Below the pieces are notes generated by a model. That model saw only the letters and a list, made by a program, of their open reading frames with translations, did no database searches and was not told the DNA's origin. 40,654 nucleotides of DNA from IMCC26256 sp046081705 (GTDB taxonomy: Bacteria; Actinomycetota; Acidimicrobiia; IMCC26256): assembly GCA_046081705.1 (NCBI GenBank), contig JBJTWK010000023.1, positions 1 through 40,654 on the forward strand. Direction: 5' to 3'. A program made the translations under genes and the position numbers. Shown piece after piece: positions 29,598-37,089 of the stretch. Positions within the stretch are counted from its first letter, which is position 1; each line of letters starts with the position of its first letter.

Positions 29598-30097
29598 CAG
29601 GCTCCGCCTCCCGCCGTGCCACCGCTCACGCCGCGGGCGGTGAGATCGCCGCGCTTGTAGGCGTCGACGATGTCGGCCGCGCCCTCGGGCGTCAGGCTCT
29701 CGTGGAACTCGTAGTTGACCTGCATGGCCGGCGCGTTCCCGCACGCGGCGAGGCACTCGACCTCCTCGATGGTGACCTCGGGGTCGCCGGCGTAGCGACG
29801 TTCGAGGTGCTCGAGCACCTCCGGCCCGCCGAGGACGAGGCAGGTGACGTTCGTGCAGACGGAGACCACGAGGCGCCCCACGGGGTCGCGCTTGAACATC
29901 GTGTAGAAGGACGTCGTCCCGAGCACCTCGGCCGGCGTCACGCCCACGAGACCGGCGATCTCGCGCATGGCGTCCTCGGTGAGCCAGCCGTCCTGGTCCT
30001 GCGCGAGGTGCGCCAGCGGCAGGATGGCGGACTTCGCCTTCGGGTAGCGCGCCAGGATGTCGTGCGCGACCGCGAGATTCTCGTTCGTGAAGGCCAT
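29597..30097 (-). CDS. nuoE: NADH-quinone oxidoreductase subunit E (cluster I)
   Basis: A 166-residue thioredoxin-fold subunit carrying the off-pathway [2Fe-2S] cluster N1a. The ligand pattern is CTNVTC (C-x4-C) and ECLAACGNAP (C-x3-C). N-terminal helices LPLAHLAQDQDGWLTEDAM match the family. The ATG shares one base with the nuoD TAA. A Gly/Ala-rich tail (GVSGGTAGGGA) ends the protein. Confidence 0.96.
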
Positions 30098-31383
30098 TAC
30101 CGGTCGACCTCGCCCATGATCGGGTCGACGGTGGAGATGATCGCGACCGCATCGGCCACGAGACGGTTCTCCATCATCGGACTCATCGCCTGCAGGTTGT
30201 AGAAGGACGGGCCGCGCACGTGCATCCGCGCCGGCTTGCCCGTGCCGTCGGACACGACGTAGCAGCCGATCTCGCCGCGCGGGGACTCGATCGAGGCGTA
30301 GGTCTCACCGGCCGGCACCCGGAAGCCCTCGGTGAAGAGCTTGAAGTGGTGGATGAGGGCCTCCATCGACTCGTCGATGCGGGCCCGCGGCGGCGGCGTG
30401 ACCTTCTTGTCCTGAACGCGGTAGTCGCCACCCGGCATCTTCGCCACGCACTGGCGCACGATCCTCACCGACTCGAGGATCTCGTAGAGCCGGATGCGGT
30501 ACCGGTCGTAGCAGTCGCCGTTGTCCGTGTAGATGACGTCGAACTCGACCTGGTCGTACGCGAGGTACGGCTGCGCCTTGCGGAGGTCCCACGGGTAGCC
30601 GGTCGACCGGAGCAACGGCCCGGTGATCGACAGGTCGAGGCACTGCTGGGTCGTGAGCACGCCCACGCCCATGAGGCGCTCCTGCCAGATCGGGTTCTCC
30701 GACAGGATCGTGTCGTAGTCGGCGACGCCGGCCTCGACGATGTCGCACACCTCGAGGATCGCGTCCTGCCAACCGTCCGGGAGATCGGCGGCCAGACCAC
30801 CGACGCGGATGAAGTTGTGGTTCATCCGCAGGCCCGTGATCATCTCGAGGACGCGCAGCACCTCCTCGCGCTCGCGCCAGCCGAAGATCATCATCGACAC
30901 CGCACCGATGTCCATGCCGTTCGTGGCCTGGAACAGGAGGTGCGACGAGATGCGGTTGAGCTCGGCGAGCATCATCCGCATCCACACCGCGCGCTCAGGG
31001 ATCTCGAGATCGAGCAACTGCTCCACCGCGGTCGCGAACACGAGCTCGTTGGAGAGCGGCGAGAGGTAGTCCATGCGGGTCACGTTCGTGCCGCCCTGGA
31101 CGTAGGTGAGCTCCTCGCCCGTCTTCTCCATGCCGGTGTGGAGGTACCCGATGATCGGCTTGGCCCGCACGACCGTCTCGCCGTCGAGCTCCATCATGAT
31201 GCGGAGCACGCCGTGCGTGGAGGGGTGCGACGGCCCCATGTTGATGATCATCGTCTGGCCCTCGCCCTCGAGTTCGGGCCAGGGACCGCCGGCGACGACG
31301 ATCTCGTGGTGGGGCTTCAGTTCCTGCGCGCCCTCGGAGGTCTGGTGCTCCAGACGTTCGAAGGTGTCCTCGATGTGGGTCAT
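30097..31383 (-). CDS. nuoD: NADH-quinone oxidoreductase subunit D (cluster I)
   Basis: A 428-residue 49-kDa-type subunit with the canonical quinone-site residues: NMGPSHPSTHG with His57 and TRMDYLSPLSNE with Tyr106 (49 residues later, as in Thermus His38/Tyr87). At the place of the NDUFAF7-methylated Arg it has Thr83 (IGYLHTGMEK), as Thermus does. The C-terminus reads AIISTVDPIMGEVDR. The ATG at 31383 overlaps the nuoC stop (ATGA). Contrast with cluster II NuoD is treated under findings. Confidence 0.97.
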   Translation of the reverse strand: MTHIEDTFERLEHQTSEGAQELKPHHEIVVAGGPWPELEGEGQTMIINMGPSHPSTHGVLRIMMELDGETVVRAKPIIGYLHTGMEKTGEELTYVQGGTNVTRMDYLSPLSNELVFATAVEQLLDLEIPERAVWMRMMLAELNRISSHLLFQATNGMDIGAVSMMIFGWREREEVLRVLEMITGLRMNHNFIRVGGLAADLPDGWQDAILEVCDIVEAGVADYDTILSENPIWQERLMGVGVLTTQQCLDLSITGPLLRSTGYPWDLRKAQPYLAYDQVEFDVIYTDNGDCYDRYRIRLYEILESVRIVRQCVAKMPGGDYRVQDKKVTPPPRARIDESMEALIHHFKLFTEGFRVPAGETYASIESPRGEIGCYVVSDGTGKPARMHVRGPSFYNLQAMSPMMENRLVADAVAIISTVDPIMGEVDR

Positions 31384-31889
31384 CGCGGGCCCGGGTCCCC
31401 CTTGAACGTGACCGGCACGCGCGCCGACAGATCGTCCTTGCGGAGCGGGTGACCGACCCAGTCGTCGGGCATGAGGATGCGCGTGAGCTCCGGGTGACCC
31501 GTGAACTCGATCCCCATGAGGTCGTAGACCTCGCGCTCCGGGAACGCCGCGCCGGGGAACACGCCGGTGAGCGACGGCACCGACGGGTCCGCCTCCGGGA
31601 CCTCGACGATGATGCGCTGCCGGAGCACCCGGGGATGCGAGATGAGGTTGACCACGACCTCGAAGCGTTCCGGGGCCACACCCTCGACGACGACACGGTC
31701 GACGTCGCGCAGGTGGTCGACCGCGGTGACGTCGAGGAGCATCGAGAACTCCTCCTCGGCCCGCAGCAGGGCCACGGCGTCGGCGAGGTGCGCGCGGTCG
31801 AGGTACACGACCGACTGACCGTGGCTGTCGTGCGCGACAGCCCCCTCGAATCGGGCGACGAGCGCGTCGGACGGCGTGGCGGCACCCAT
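31380..31889 (-). CDS. nuoC: NADH-quinone oxidoreductase subunit C (cluster I)
   Basis: A 169-residue 30-kDa-type subunit. Seen: FSMLLDVTAVDHL, then the signature FPEREVYDLMGIEFTGHPEL followed by RILMPDDWVGHPLRKDD. The ATG lies 3 bases after the nuoB stop. Not fused to NuoD. Confidence 0.96.
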   Translation of the reverse strand: MGAATPSDALVARFEGAVAHDSHGQSVVYLDRAHLADAVALLRAEEEFSMLLDVTAVDHLRDVDRVVVEGVAPERFEVVVNLISHPRVLRQRIIVEVPEADPSVPSLTGVFPGAAFPEREVYDLMGIEFTGHPELTRILMPDDWVGHPLRKDDLSARVPVTFKGDPGPR

Positions 31890-31892
31890 GGC

Positions 31893-32450
31893 TCAGGCGC
31901 TCGCGGGCGTGGTGATCGAGACGGGCGTGCCGTCCATCTGCGGCACCTCGAGGCCGGCGCCGCCGCCGTTCGCCGCGCGGCGCTTCATGATCTCGCCGGT
32001 GCGCACGAGTTCGTGGAGGTGGAGGATGCCGTGCATGAGGGTCTCGGGGCCGGGCGGGCACCCGGGCACGTAGACGTCGACCGGCACGATCTGGTCGACG
32101 CCCTGCACGATGGCGTAGTTGTTGAACATGCCGCCGCTGCTCGCGCACACGCCCATCGAGATGACCCACTTCGGCTCGACCATCTGGTCGTAGACCTGCC
32201 GGAGCACCGGGGCCATCTTCTGGGACACGCGGCCCGACACGATCATGAGGTCGGCGACGCGGGGCGAGGCCCGGAAGACCTCCATGCCGTAGCGCGCGAG
32301 GTCGTAGTGCGCGGCGCCCGTGCCCATCATCTCGATCGCGCAGCACGCGAGACCGAAGGTGGCGGGCCACATCGAACGACGGCGCGCCCACTTCACGAGG
32401 TCCTCGAGCTGCCCCGTGAGGAAGTTGTGGCCGATCTGCTCCATGCCCAT
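31893..32450 (-). CDS. nuoB: NADH-quinone oxidoreductase subunit B, cluster N2 (cluster I)
   Basis: A 185-residue PSST-type subunit. N2 ligands: tandem Cys36-Cys37 in FGLACCAIEMMGT, the Cys in WVISMGVCASSGG, and the Cys in VYVPGCPPGPETL. The start is the ATG at 32450 (MGMEQ); the next ATG two codons on is equally possible. Nineteen bases separate it from nuoA. Confidence 0.96.
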   Translation of the reverse strand: MGMEQIGHNFLTGQLEDLVKWARRRSMWPATFGLACCAIEMMGTGAAHYDLARYGMEVFRASPRVADLMIVSGRVSQKMAPVLRQVYDQMVEPKWVISMGVCASSGGMFNNYAIVQGVDQIVPVDVYVPGCPPGPETLMHGILHLHELVRTGEIMKRRAANGGGAGLEVPQMDGTPVSITTPASA

Positions 32451-32469
32451 CAGCGAGCACCCACCCCGG

Positions 32470-32925
32470 TCATGCGGCCACCTCGTCGGCGTCCGCGGCG
32501 CGGGCGAAGTCGGACGGGGCACCGGCGCTGCGCAGCACCGGCCGCACGACGCGGTCGGCGACCTGGCGCACGGGTCCCCAATCGAGGGCGCCGGTCGACA
32601 GCAGGTACGCGAACGGGACGATGAGCACACCGAGGAACACGCCCATCGCGCCGAGGCCGTAGGCGCCGAGCCCGCGGAACACCGTCGCGAACGGGTACAG
32701 GAAGATGATCTCGACGTCGAGGACGATGAAGGCCATCGCGACCAGGTAGAACTTGACCGGGAAGCGCTCGACCGGCTCGTTCTCCGGGATGATGCCGCAC
32801 TCGTACGGGGCGGTCTTCGCCGGGTGCGGGCGCTTGACGCCGAGCAGCTGCGAGGCGACGAACGAACCCGCGCCGAACCCGAGGGCGAGGATGGCCATCG
32901 TCAGGATCGGCAGGTACTGCGCCAC
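32470..32925 (-). CDS. nuoA: NADH-quinone oxidoreductase subunit A (cluster I)
   Basis: A 151-residue three-helix subunit and first gene of the 14-gene operon. Seen: the conserved loop TAPYECGIIPENEP with its Cys, FPVKFYLVAMAFIVLDVEII, and FLYPFATVFRGLG. A C-terminal extension of about 40 residues follows the third helix. The GTG at 32925 is chosen because GAGGAG lies 4 bases upstream; an upstream frame extension to 32958 has no family similarity. Confidence 0.95.
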   Translation of the reverse strand: MAQYLPILTMAILALGFGAGSFVASQLLGVKRPHPAKTAPYECGIIPENEPVERFPVKFYLVAMAFIVLDVEIIFLYPFATVFRGLGAYGLGAMGVFLGVLIVPFAYLLSTGALDWGPVRQVADRVVRPVLRSAGAPSDFARAADADEVAA

Positions 32926-33047
32926 GTCACTCCTCGGGCGTCGACGGCTCCCGACCACCGCGGTGGCGGCCGGACCGGTGAACGACGCTACCGCCGCGCA
33001 CCTGCGGTGAGGCTATTCGGGCGGGGTGCCGCAGCCGGGAAACCTCG

Positions 33048-33065
33048 GGACCGGCGGGCCGGTCC
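33048..33065 (-). terminator. Hairpin between the GGR gene and the nuo operon
   Basis: A perfect 7-bp stem GGACCGG/CCGGTCC with loop CGGG starts 3 bases after the stop codon of the geranylgeranyl reductase gene. It is followed on the reverse strand by CGAGGTTTCC, a weak T-stretch. It probably terminates or attenuates that transcript, in which case nuoA (start 32925) would need its own promoter in the 140-base gap; no convincing -35/-10 pair is visible there. Confidence 0.45.
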
Positions 33066-33068
33066 GGC

Positions 33069-34331
33069 TCAGGGCTCCGGAGCGACCGCGACGATCCGCT
33101 CGACCATCGCGTACGCGGCCTCGGCCGGACCGAGTTCATCGGGGCGCAGGAGGTTCGCCATGATGCGCAGCACCCACTCCATGAGGGTGCGCGACTGCAT
33201 GCCGACCCGGGTCAACTCGCGCATGACCGCCGGGTTGCCGATCGCCTTCACGAAGAGCCGGGCCACCTTGTAGTAGAGGCCGTAGGTCTCGGCGAGCTGG
33301 TCGGGGTAGGTGCGCAGGGCCAGGCCGTCGCCCGAGGAGAGCGCCAGGTCGACCGCCCCGGCGGCCATCCGCCCGGTCTCGTAGCCGTAGGCGATGCCCT
33401 CGCCGTTGAAGGGGTTGATGGCCCCGGAGGCGTCGCCGGCCACGATCCAACTCGGCCCGACGTTCGGGGTGACCGACCCGCCGGTGGGCAACTTGCCCCC
33501 GGTCACCGGCCCATCGGCGGTCTCGGGGGACAGCCCCCAATAATTAGGTGCGACGTCGACGAAGGTGTCCATGAGTCGGCTGGTGTTGATGTCCTTCCAG
33601 CCCGAGAAGGTGCTGAGGAGCCCGACCCCGACGTTGACCCGCCCGTCACCGAGCGGAAAGATCCAGCCATATCCCGGAAGATGCGCGCCGTCCCGATCCA
33701 CGATGTCGAGGTGGCTCTCGATCCAGGGGTCGTCGTGGAGCGGGCTGCGGTAGTAGCCCCGGACCGCCATCCCGAGCGGGTAGGACCGGTCCCGCTGGGT
33801 GCCCAGGGCCCGGCCGAACCGGGAGTTCGAGCCGTCGGCGACCACGATGTAGCGGGCCCCCACGGCCTCCACCTCGCCCGTGGCCTTGTGCTTGATGGCC
33901 GCCCCGGTCACGATCCCGCCGTCCAGCAGGGGCTCGACGGCCTCGGCCCCCTGCCAGAGGGTCGCCCCGGCCTCGACGGCCCGGTTCGCGACCATCTCGT
34001 CGAGGTCCCGCCGGCGCACGACATATCCATGATCTGGGAATTCCGGGTGCTGGGGCCAGGCCAGCTCCATGGTCACCCCGTGGGCGATCGAGCGGAGCCC
34101 GTCGTACCGGTGGAACTCCGACAGGGGCCCCTCGAGGCCCATGTCGACGAGCTGCTTCACCGACCGGGGGGTCAGGCCGTCGCCGCAGGTCTTCTCCCGG
34201 GGGAACACCTTCCGCTCGACCACGAGGACCCGGTGCCCGCGCGACGCGAGCCAGTACGCGGCCGATGCACCCGCCGGGCCGGCCCCCACGACGAGGGCGT
34301 CGTAGCGATCACGGGAGGGGGTCGCCGTCAT
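33069..34331 (-). CDS. Geranylgeranyl reductase family flavoprotein (MenJ-like, probable menaquinone isoprenoid-chain reductase)
   Basis: A 420-residue FAD enzyme. Seen: N-terminal Rossmann motif DALVVGAGPAGASAAYWLAS, the family box FPREKTCGDGLTPRSV, a central RRRDLDEMVANRA segment, and the second FAD motif VAGDASGAINPFNGEGIAYG. Mycobacterial MenJ, of the same family, saturates one isoprene unit of menaquinone. Placement directly before nuoA fits a role in making the quinone used by complex I and the bc complex, but archaeal-type lipid reduction is a formal alternative. The start ATG at 34331 gives MTATPSRDRYD; an ATG at 34340 is also possible, and no clear ribosome site decides. Several patches of A/T-ending codons stand out from neighbours. 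Confidence 0.88.
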   Translation of the reverse strand: MTATPSRDRYDALVVGAGPAGASAAYWLASRGHRVLVVERKVFPREKTCGDGLTPRSVKQLVDMGLEGPLSEFHRYDGLRSIAHGVTMELAWPQHPEFPDHGYVVRRRDLDEMVANRAVEAGATLWQGAEAVEPLLDGGIVTGAAIKHKATGEVEAVGARYIVVADGSNSRFGRALGTQRDRSYPLGMAVRGYYRSPLHDDPWIESHLDIVDRDGAHLPGYGWIFPLGDGRVNVGVGLLSTFSGWKDINTSRLMDTFVDVAPNYWGLSPETADGPVTGGKLPTGGSVTPNVGPSWIVAGDASGAINPFNGEGIAYGYETGRMAAGAVDLALSSGDGLALRTYPDQLAETYGLYYKVARLFVKAIGNPAVMRELTRVGMQSRTLMEWVLRIMANLLRPDELGPAEAAYAMVERIVAVAPEP

Positions 34332-34525
34332 GACCGGCATCGTCGCGCACGCGACCCCCGGGTGACGCAACGCGCCGGGCGCGCGAGACGGGGGTCACGG
34401 ACCTTTCGTGGGTGCACACCTGATGAGTTGCCACTCCGCCTAGCGTGATAGGAAACTGCGTTGCGATCACCGGTGAGCGCCCGTCACAGGGTCGGCGCTG
34501 CACCCACTGGGAGGACACCCGAGCG
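34332..34525. promoter_or_regulatory. Divergent intergenic region between GGR and the bc operon
   Basis: A 194-base gap that should hold promoters for both directions. On the plus strand TTGCCA (34428-34433) and TAGGAA (34449-34454) are 15 bases apart, a short spacer. GGAAAC (34451-34456) resembles an ECF-type -35 but has no clear -10 partner. On the minus strand nothing convincing was found. GGGAGG (34509-34514) may be the ribosome site of the gene at 34526, although 11 bases away. Confidence 0.25.
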
Positions 34526-35017
34526 ATGCCCAACCTGCTGCCCGACTGGCACTTCATCCGCCCGATGGGCCGCCTGATCTGGTCCTCCTTGTTCCTCATC
34601 ATCGGCACCGCGCTCGTCGTCTGGCAGATGCGCAAGCCGAAGTCCGAGCAGCCCGGCACCTGGGCGATGGCGATGGCCGGCTCGGTCTACGTGTTCGCCC
34701 TCTTCCTGCTCGCCTACGCCGTCGTGCCGCACGAGATCATCCAGTTCTGCGACAGCTACCTGAAGTGGGGCAAGGACACCTTCCTGTTCCGCAGCGGCCA
34801 GGAGGTGCTCGGCTTCGAGCTCCCGATCTCGTTCACGTACCAGGCGCTGCGCGACATCCTCGTCGTCGGGGTGTACGGCGTCCTGTTCGGCATCAACATC
34901 GCACTGTTCGTGCTCTGGCAGAAGCGACCGACCGCGGCGCAGGCCGAGGCGCGCAAGCAGGCAAGCATCGACGCCGGGACCTCCCGCTTCGGCCGACCCC
35001 TCAAGGCGAAGGCCTGA
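34526..35017 (+). CDS. Uncharacterised membrane protein, first gene of the bc operon
   Basis: A 163-residue protein not recognised as a named family. It has three predicted membrane helices: about residues 14-30 (LIWSSLFLIIGTALVVW), 45-65 (MAMAGSVYVFALFLLAYAVV) and 110-135 (ILVVGVYGVLFGINIALFVLW). A soluble loop between helices 2 and 3 contains one Cys and His (VPHEIIQFCDSYLKW), and the basic C-terminal tail is rich in Ala, Arg and Lys. The ferredoxin gene follows after 3 bases, suggesting that it could anchor the ferredoxin to the bc complex (inference). The ATG at 34526 is chosen because it starts the hydrophobic-protein pattern; upstream frame residues look non-coding. Confidence 0.75.
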   Translation: MPNLLPDWHFIRPMGRLIWSSLFLIIGTALVVWQMRKPKSEQPGTWAMAMAGSVYVFALFLLAYAVVPHEIIQFCDSYLKWGKDTFLFRSGQEVLGFELPISFTYQALRDILVVGVYGVLFGINIALFVLWQKRPTAAQAEARKQASIDAGTSRFGRPLKAKA

Positions 35018-35020
35018 TCG

Positions 35021-35434
35021 ATGGCCAAGTCCGAGGCGAACCCGCCGATGCCCGACTTCTCCACGGAGTACGTGCTCCAGGAGGTCGACCCCACCTACCT
35101 CACCCAGGCCGTCAAGCCGAAGCAGTTCCTGCACATCGACCAGTCGGAGTGCATCACCTGCGAGGGCTGCGTCGACATCTGCCCGTGGAAGTGCATCCAC
35201 ATGGTCTCGGTCGACGCCATCACCGAGGCCATCGGCACCGAGCTGCCGGGGAACGACCCCCGCGACTCGGTGGCGTTCATCGTCGACGAGGACGTCTGCA
35301 CCCGCTGCGCCCTCTGCGTCGACCGCTGTCCCACCGGCATCATCGTCCTCGGCAAGATCGCATCCCCCGGTGCCGCCGGCGACCCGCACGCTCGCAACGA
35401 GCGGCACGGGTACTCCTACGGCGTCCGGTTCTGA
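35021..35434 (+). CDS. Ferredoxin-like protein with two [4Fe-4S] sites
   Basis: A 137-residue protein with two complete cysteine sets: Cys44, Cys47, Cys50, Cys54 (CITCEGCVDICPWKC, plus an extra Cys58) and Cys93, Cys96, Cys99, Cys103 (CTRCALCVDRCPTG). About 38 residues separate the two sets, more than in small bacterial ferredoxins and closer to subunit-type polyferredoxins. No signal peptide is seen, so it should act on the cytoplasmic side. Position between a membrane protein and cytochrome b suggests a dedicated subunit or electron carrier of this bc complex. It might also be a donor to the NuoEFG-less complex I encoded nearby (hypothesis). Confidence 0.9.
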   Translation: MAKSEANPPMPDFSTEYVLQEVDPTYLTQAVKPKQFLHIDQSECITCEGCVDICPWKCIHMVSVDAITEAIGTELPGNDPRDSVAFIVDEDVCTRCALCVDRCPTGIIVLGKIASPGAAGDPHARNERHGYSYGVRF

Positions 35435-35458
35435 TCCACGAAACAAGGAGACACGACC

Positions 35459-36154
35459 GTGGCCAACGGCAACGGTACGACACTGGCGAATCGGGCGAGT
35501 GAGCTCGGCGGCAAGATCACGGACTCGCAGGTCTGGAACTCGATCTTCCGACCCGGCTCGATCTTCCGCAAGGGCTACACCGACAGCCCCCGGAACCGTT
35601 CGTACGTGATCATGAACAGCGTGCTGTACCACCTCCACCCGGTGAAGGTGAAGCGGCACGCGGTCAAGGTCTCCTACACGCTGTGCCTCGGCGGCCTGTC
35701 GTTCTTCACGTTCATCGTGCTGACGGTCACCGGCATCTTCCTGATGTTCTTCTACCGACCGACCGACACGCAGGCATGGGCCAACGTCCAGCAGCTCGAG
35801 ACCGCGGTCTACTTCGGGTCGCTGATCCGCAACATGCACCGCTGGGCCGCGCACCTCATGGTGATCAGCGTGTTCCTGCACATGAGCCGCGTCTTCTACC
35901 ACGGCGCCTACAAGGCGCCGCGGGAGTTCAACTGGGTGATCGGCGTGATCCTCCTCACGCTGACCCTGCTGCTCTCGTTCACCTGCTACCTGCTCCCGTG
36001 GGACCAGCTCGCACTGTGGGCCGTGACCGTGGGTACGAACATGATGGGCTACACGCCGGTCTTCGGACAGCAGGTGCGCTACGCCCTGCTCGGCGCGAAC
36101 GAGATCAGCGGCGACACGTTGCTGCGCTGGTACGTGCTGCACGTGATCCTGTAG
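35459..36154 (+). CDS. Cytochrome b, b6-like N-terminal half, interrupted by an in-frame TAG
   Basis: The quinol-oxidising, dihaem membrane subunit of a bc complex. The open part encodes 231 residues from a GTG with AAGGAG 8 bases upstream. Seen: haem-ligand pair His127 and His141 in helix B (MHRWAAH...VFLHM, 14 apart), LLPWDQLALWAV after helix C, and His228 (WYVLHVIL) in helix D. TAG follows at 36152-36154. The same frame continues for 25 codons with the missing half of helix D, including the fourth ligand His (codon 243, 15 after His228), and ends with ISGPL as cytochrome b6 does. Cys76 in CLGG aligns with the b6 Cys35 that binds haem c_i. As read here the product would lack a haem ligand. 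Confidence 0.88.
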   Translation: MANGNGTTLANRASELGGKITDSQVWNSIFRPGSIFRKGYTDSPRNRSYVIMNSVLYHLHPVKVKRHAVKVSYTLCLGGLSFFTFIVLTVTGIFLMFFYRPTDTQAWANVQQLETAVYFGSLIRNMHRWAAHLMVISVFLHMSRVFYHGAYKAPREFNWVIGVILLTLTLLLSFTCYLLPWDQLALWAVTVGTNMMGYTPVFGQQVRYALLGANEISGDTLLRWYVLHVIL

Positions 36155-36232
36155 CCATTCGTCGCCGTGATCTTCATGGCGATCCACTTCTGGCGCGTCC
36201 GCAAGGATGGCGGCATCTCCGGACCCCTGTAG
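36155..36232 (+). pseudogene. C-terminal continuation of cytochrome b beyond the in-frame TAG
   Basis: Twenty-five codons plus a TAG stop, in frame with the gene at 35459. They encode PFVAVIFMAIHFW then RVRKDGGISGPL, i.e. the second half of helix D with the fourth haem-ligand His and the family's normal C-terminus. No ribosome site or suitable start follows the internal TAG. In chloroplast b6 the residue at the TAG position is Leu, right before the conserved Pro. Confidence 0.85.
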
Positions 36233-36251
36233 GCCGAGGAGCACTCCGATC

Positions 36252-37079
36252 ATGGGTGAAGTCCCCGAACACCTCCTGAAGCGCAGCGCCCAGCGTCGTG
36301 CCCAGCTCTCCGGCGACGCCGGAGCCGCTGACGCGCCCGCCGACGCGCCCGCGCCCGCCGAGGACGCCGCTCCGGCCGAGGCGCCCGTCGCCGCGGCGGC
36401 GGCCGACGACGGCGACGTGATCACCGAGTCCAAGGGTGGCGTGCCGGCGCACCTGCTCGAGCGGTCCCGCAAGCGCAAGGCGGCGGCCGCCGGGGGCGGC
36501 GCCGCCGCAGGAGCCGCAGCCACCGCCACGGCGACCGCACCCCGGACCGCCGCGACCGCGGCCCCGTCCGGCACCGGCCCCGGTGGTCACACCCAGCGCC
36601 TCCTGACGGTCGTGAAGTCCGGGTCGATCCAGCAGACCCGCTCCGAGCCCGTCGACAAGGTCCACACCTGGCCGCACCTGCTCGTCGTCGAGCTCGCCGC
36701 CTCGCTCGCGGTCCTCGCGCTCCTGCTCGTCTTCTCAGCGATCGTGCGCGCACCGCTGCTCGGCCTGGCCGACGTGAACCAGACGCCGAACCCCTCGAAG
36801 GCGCCCTGGTACTTCCTCGGGCTGCAGGAGATGCTCACCATGTTCCACCCGATGGTCGCCGGTGTGACCGTCCCGGGCATTGGCCTCTTCCTGCTCATCA
36901 TCGCCCCCTACGTCGACAAGAACCCCTCCAACAAGCCGGACGACCGCAAGTGGGCGATCTCGATGTTCACCCTCTTCCTCATGTTCTGGGCGATCCTCGT
37001 CATCATCGGTTCCTTCTTCCGCGGCACGGGCTTCAACTTCGTGTTCCCGTGGAAGGACGGCATCTTCTTCGAGCTGTAG
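36252..37079 (+). CDS. Cytochrome b C-terminal half (subunit-IV-like) with long soluble N-terminal tail
   Basis: A 275-residue protein. Residues 1-137 form an Ala/Pro-rich tail containing the motif VPxHLLxRSxxR(R/K)A twice (4-17 and 64-77). Three membrane helices follow (about 142-165, 200-220, 230-252), corresponding to helices E-G of cytochrome b. The Qo-site motif, PEWY in bc1 and b6f, reads APWY at 184-187 (KAPWYFLGLQE), a form known among menaquinol-type complexes. The ATG at 36252 has GAGGAG 11 bases upstream and lies 19 bases after the b6-like gene. Together with that gene it makes the split cytochrome b typical of b6-type complexes. Confidence 0.88.
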   Translation: MGEVPEHLLKRSAQRRAQLSGDAGAADAPADAPAPAEDAAPAEAPVAAAAADDGDVITESKGGVPAHLLERSRKRKAAAAGGGAAAGAAATATATAPRTAATAAPSGTGPGGHTQRLLTVVKSGSIQQTRSEPVDKVHTWPHLLVVELAASLAVLALLLVFSAIVRAPLLGLADVNQTPNPSKAPWYFLGLQEMLTMFHPMVAGVTVPGIGLFLLIIAPYVDKNPSNKPDDRKWAISMFTLFLMFWAILVIIGSFFRGTGFNFVFPWKDGIFFEL

Positions 37080-37089
37080 GAGACACCCC

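Noticed and set aside
34428..34456. A strong sigma-70 or ECF promoter for the bc operon
   Set aside because: The spacer is 15 bases for the sigma-70 pair and the ECF-like GGAAAC has no matching -10, so it is reported only as a low-confidence region.
36152..36154. Reassignment of TAG to an amino acid in this organism
   Set aside because: TAG ends several genes here at the family-typical C-terminus (for example 6671, 13696, 17509, 24488, 37077, 39172, 40087), so it is a normal stop.
36155..36232. Translation restart to make a separate C-terminal helix peptide of cytochrome b
   Set aside because: The in-frame GTG (36167) and ATG (36176) have no ribosome site, and splitting helix D between its two haem ligands would be without precedent.
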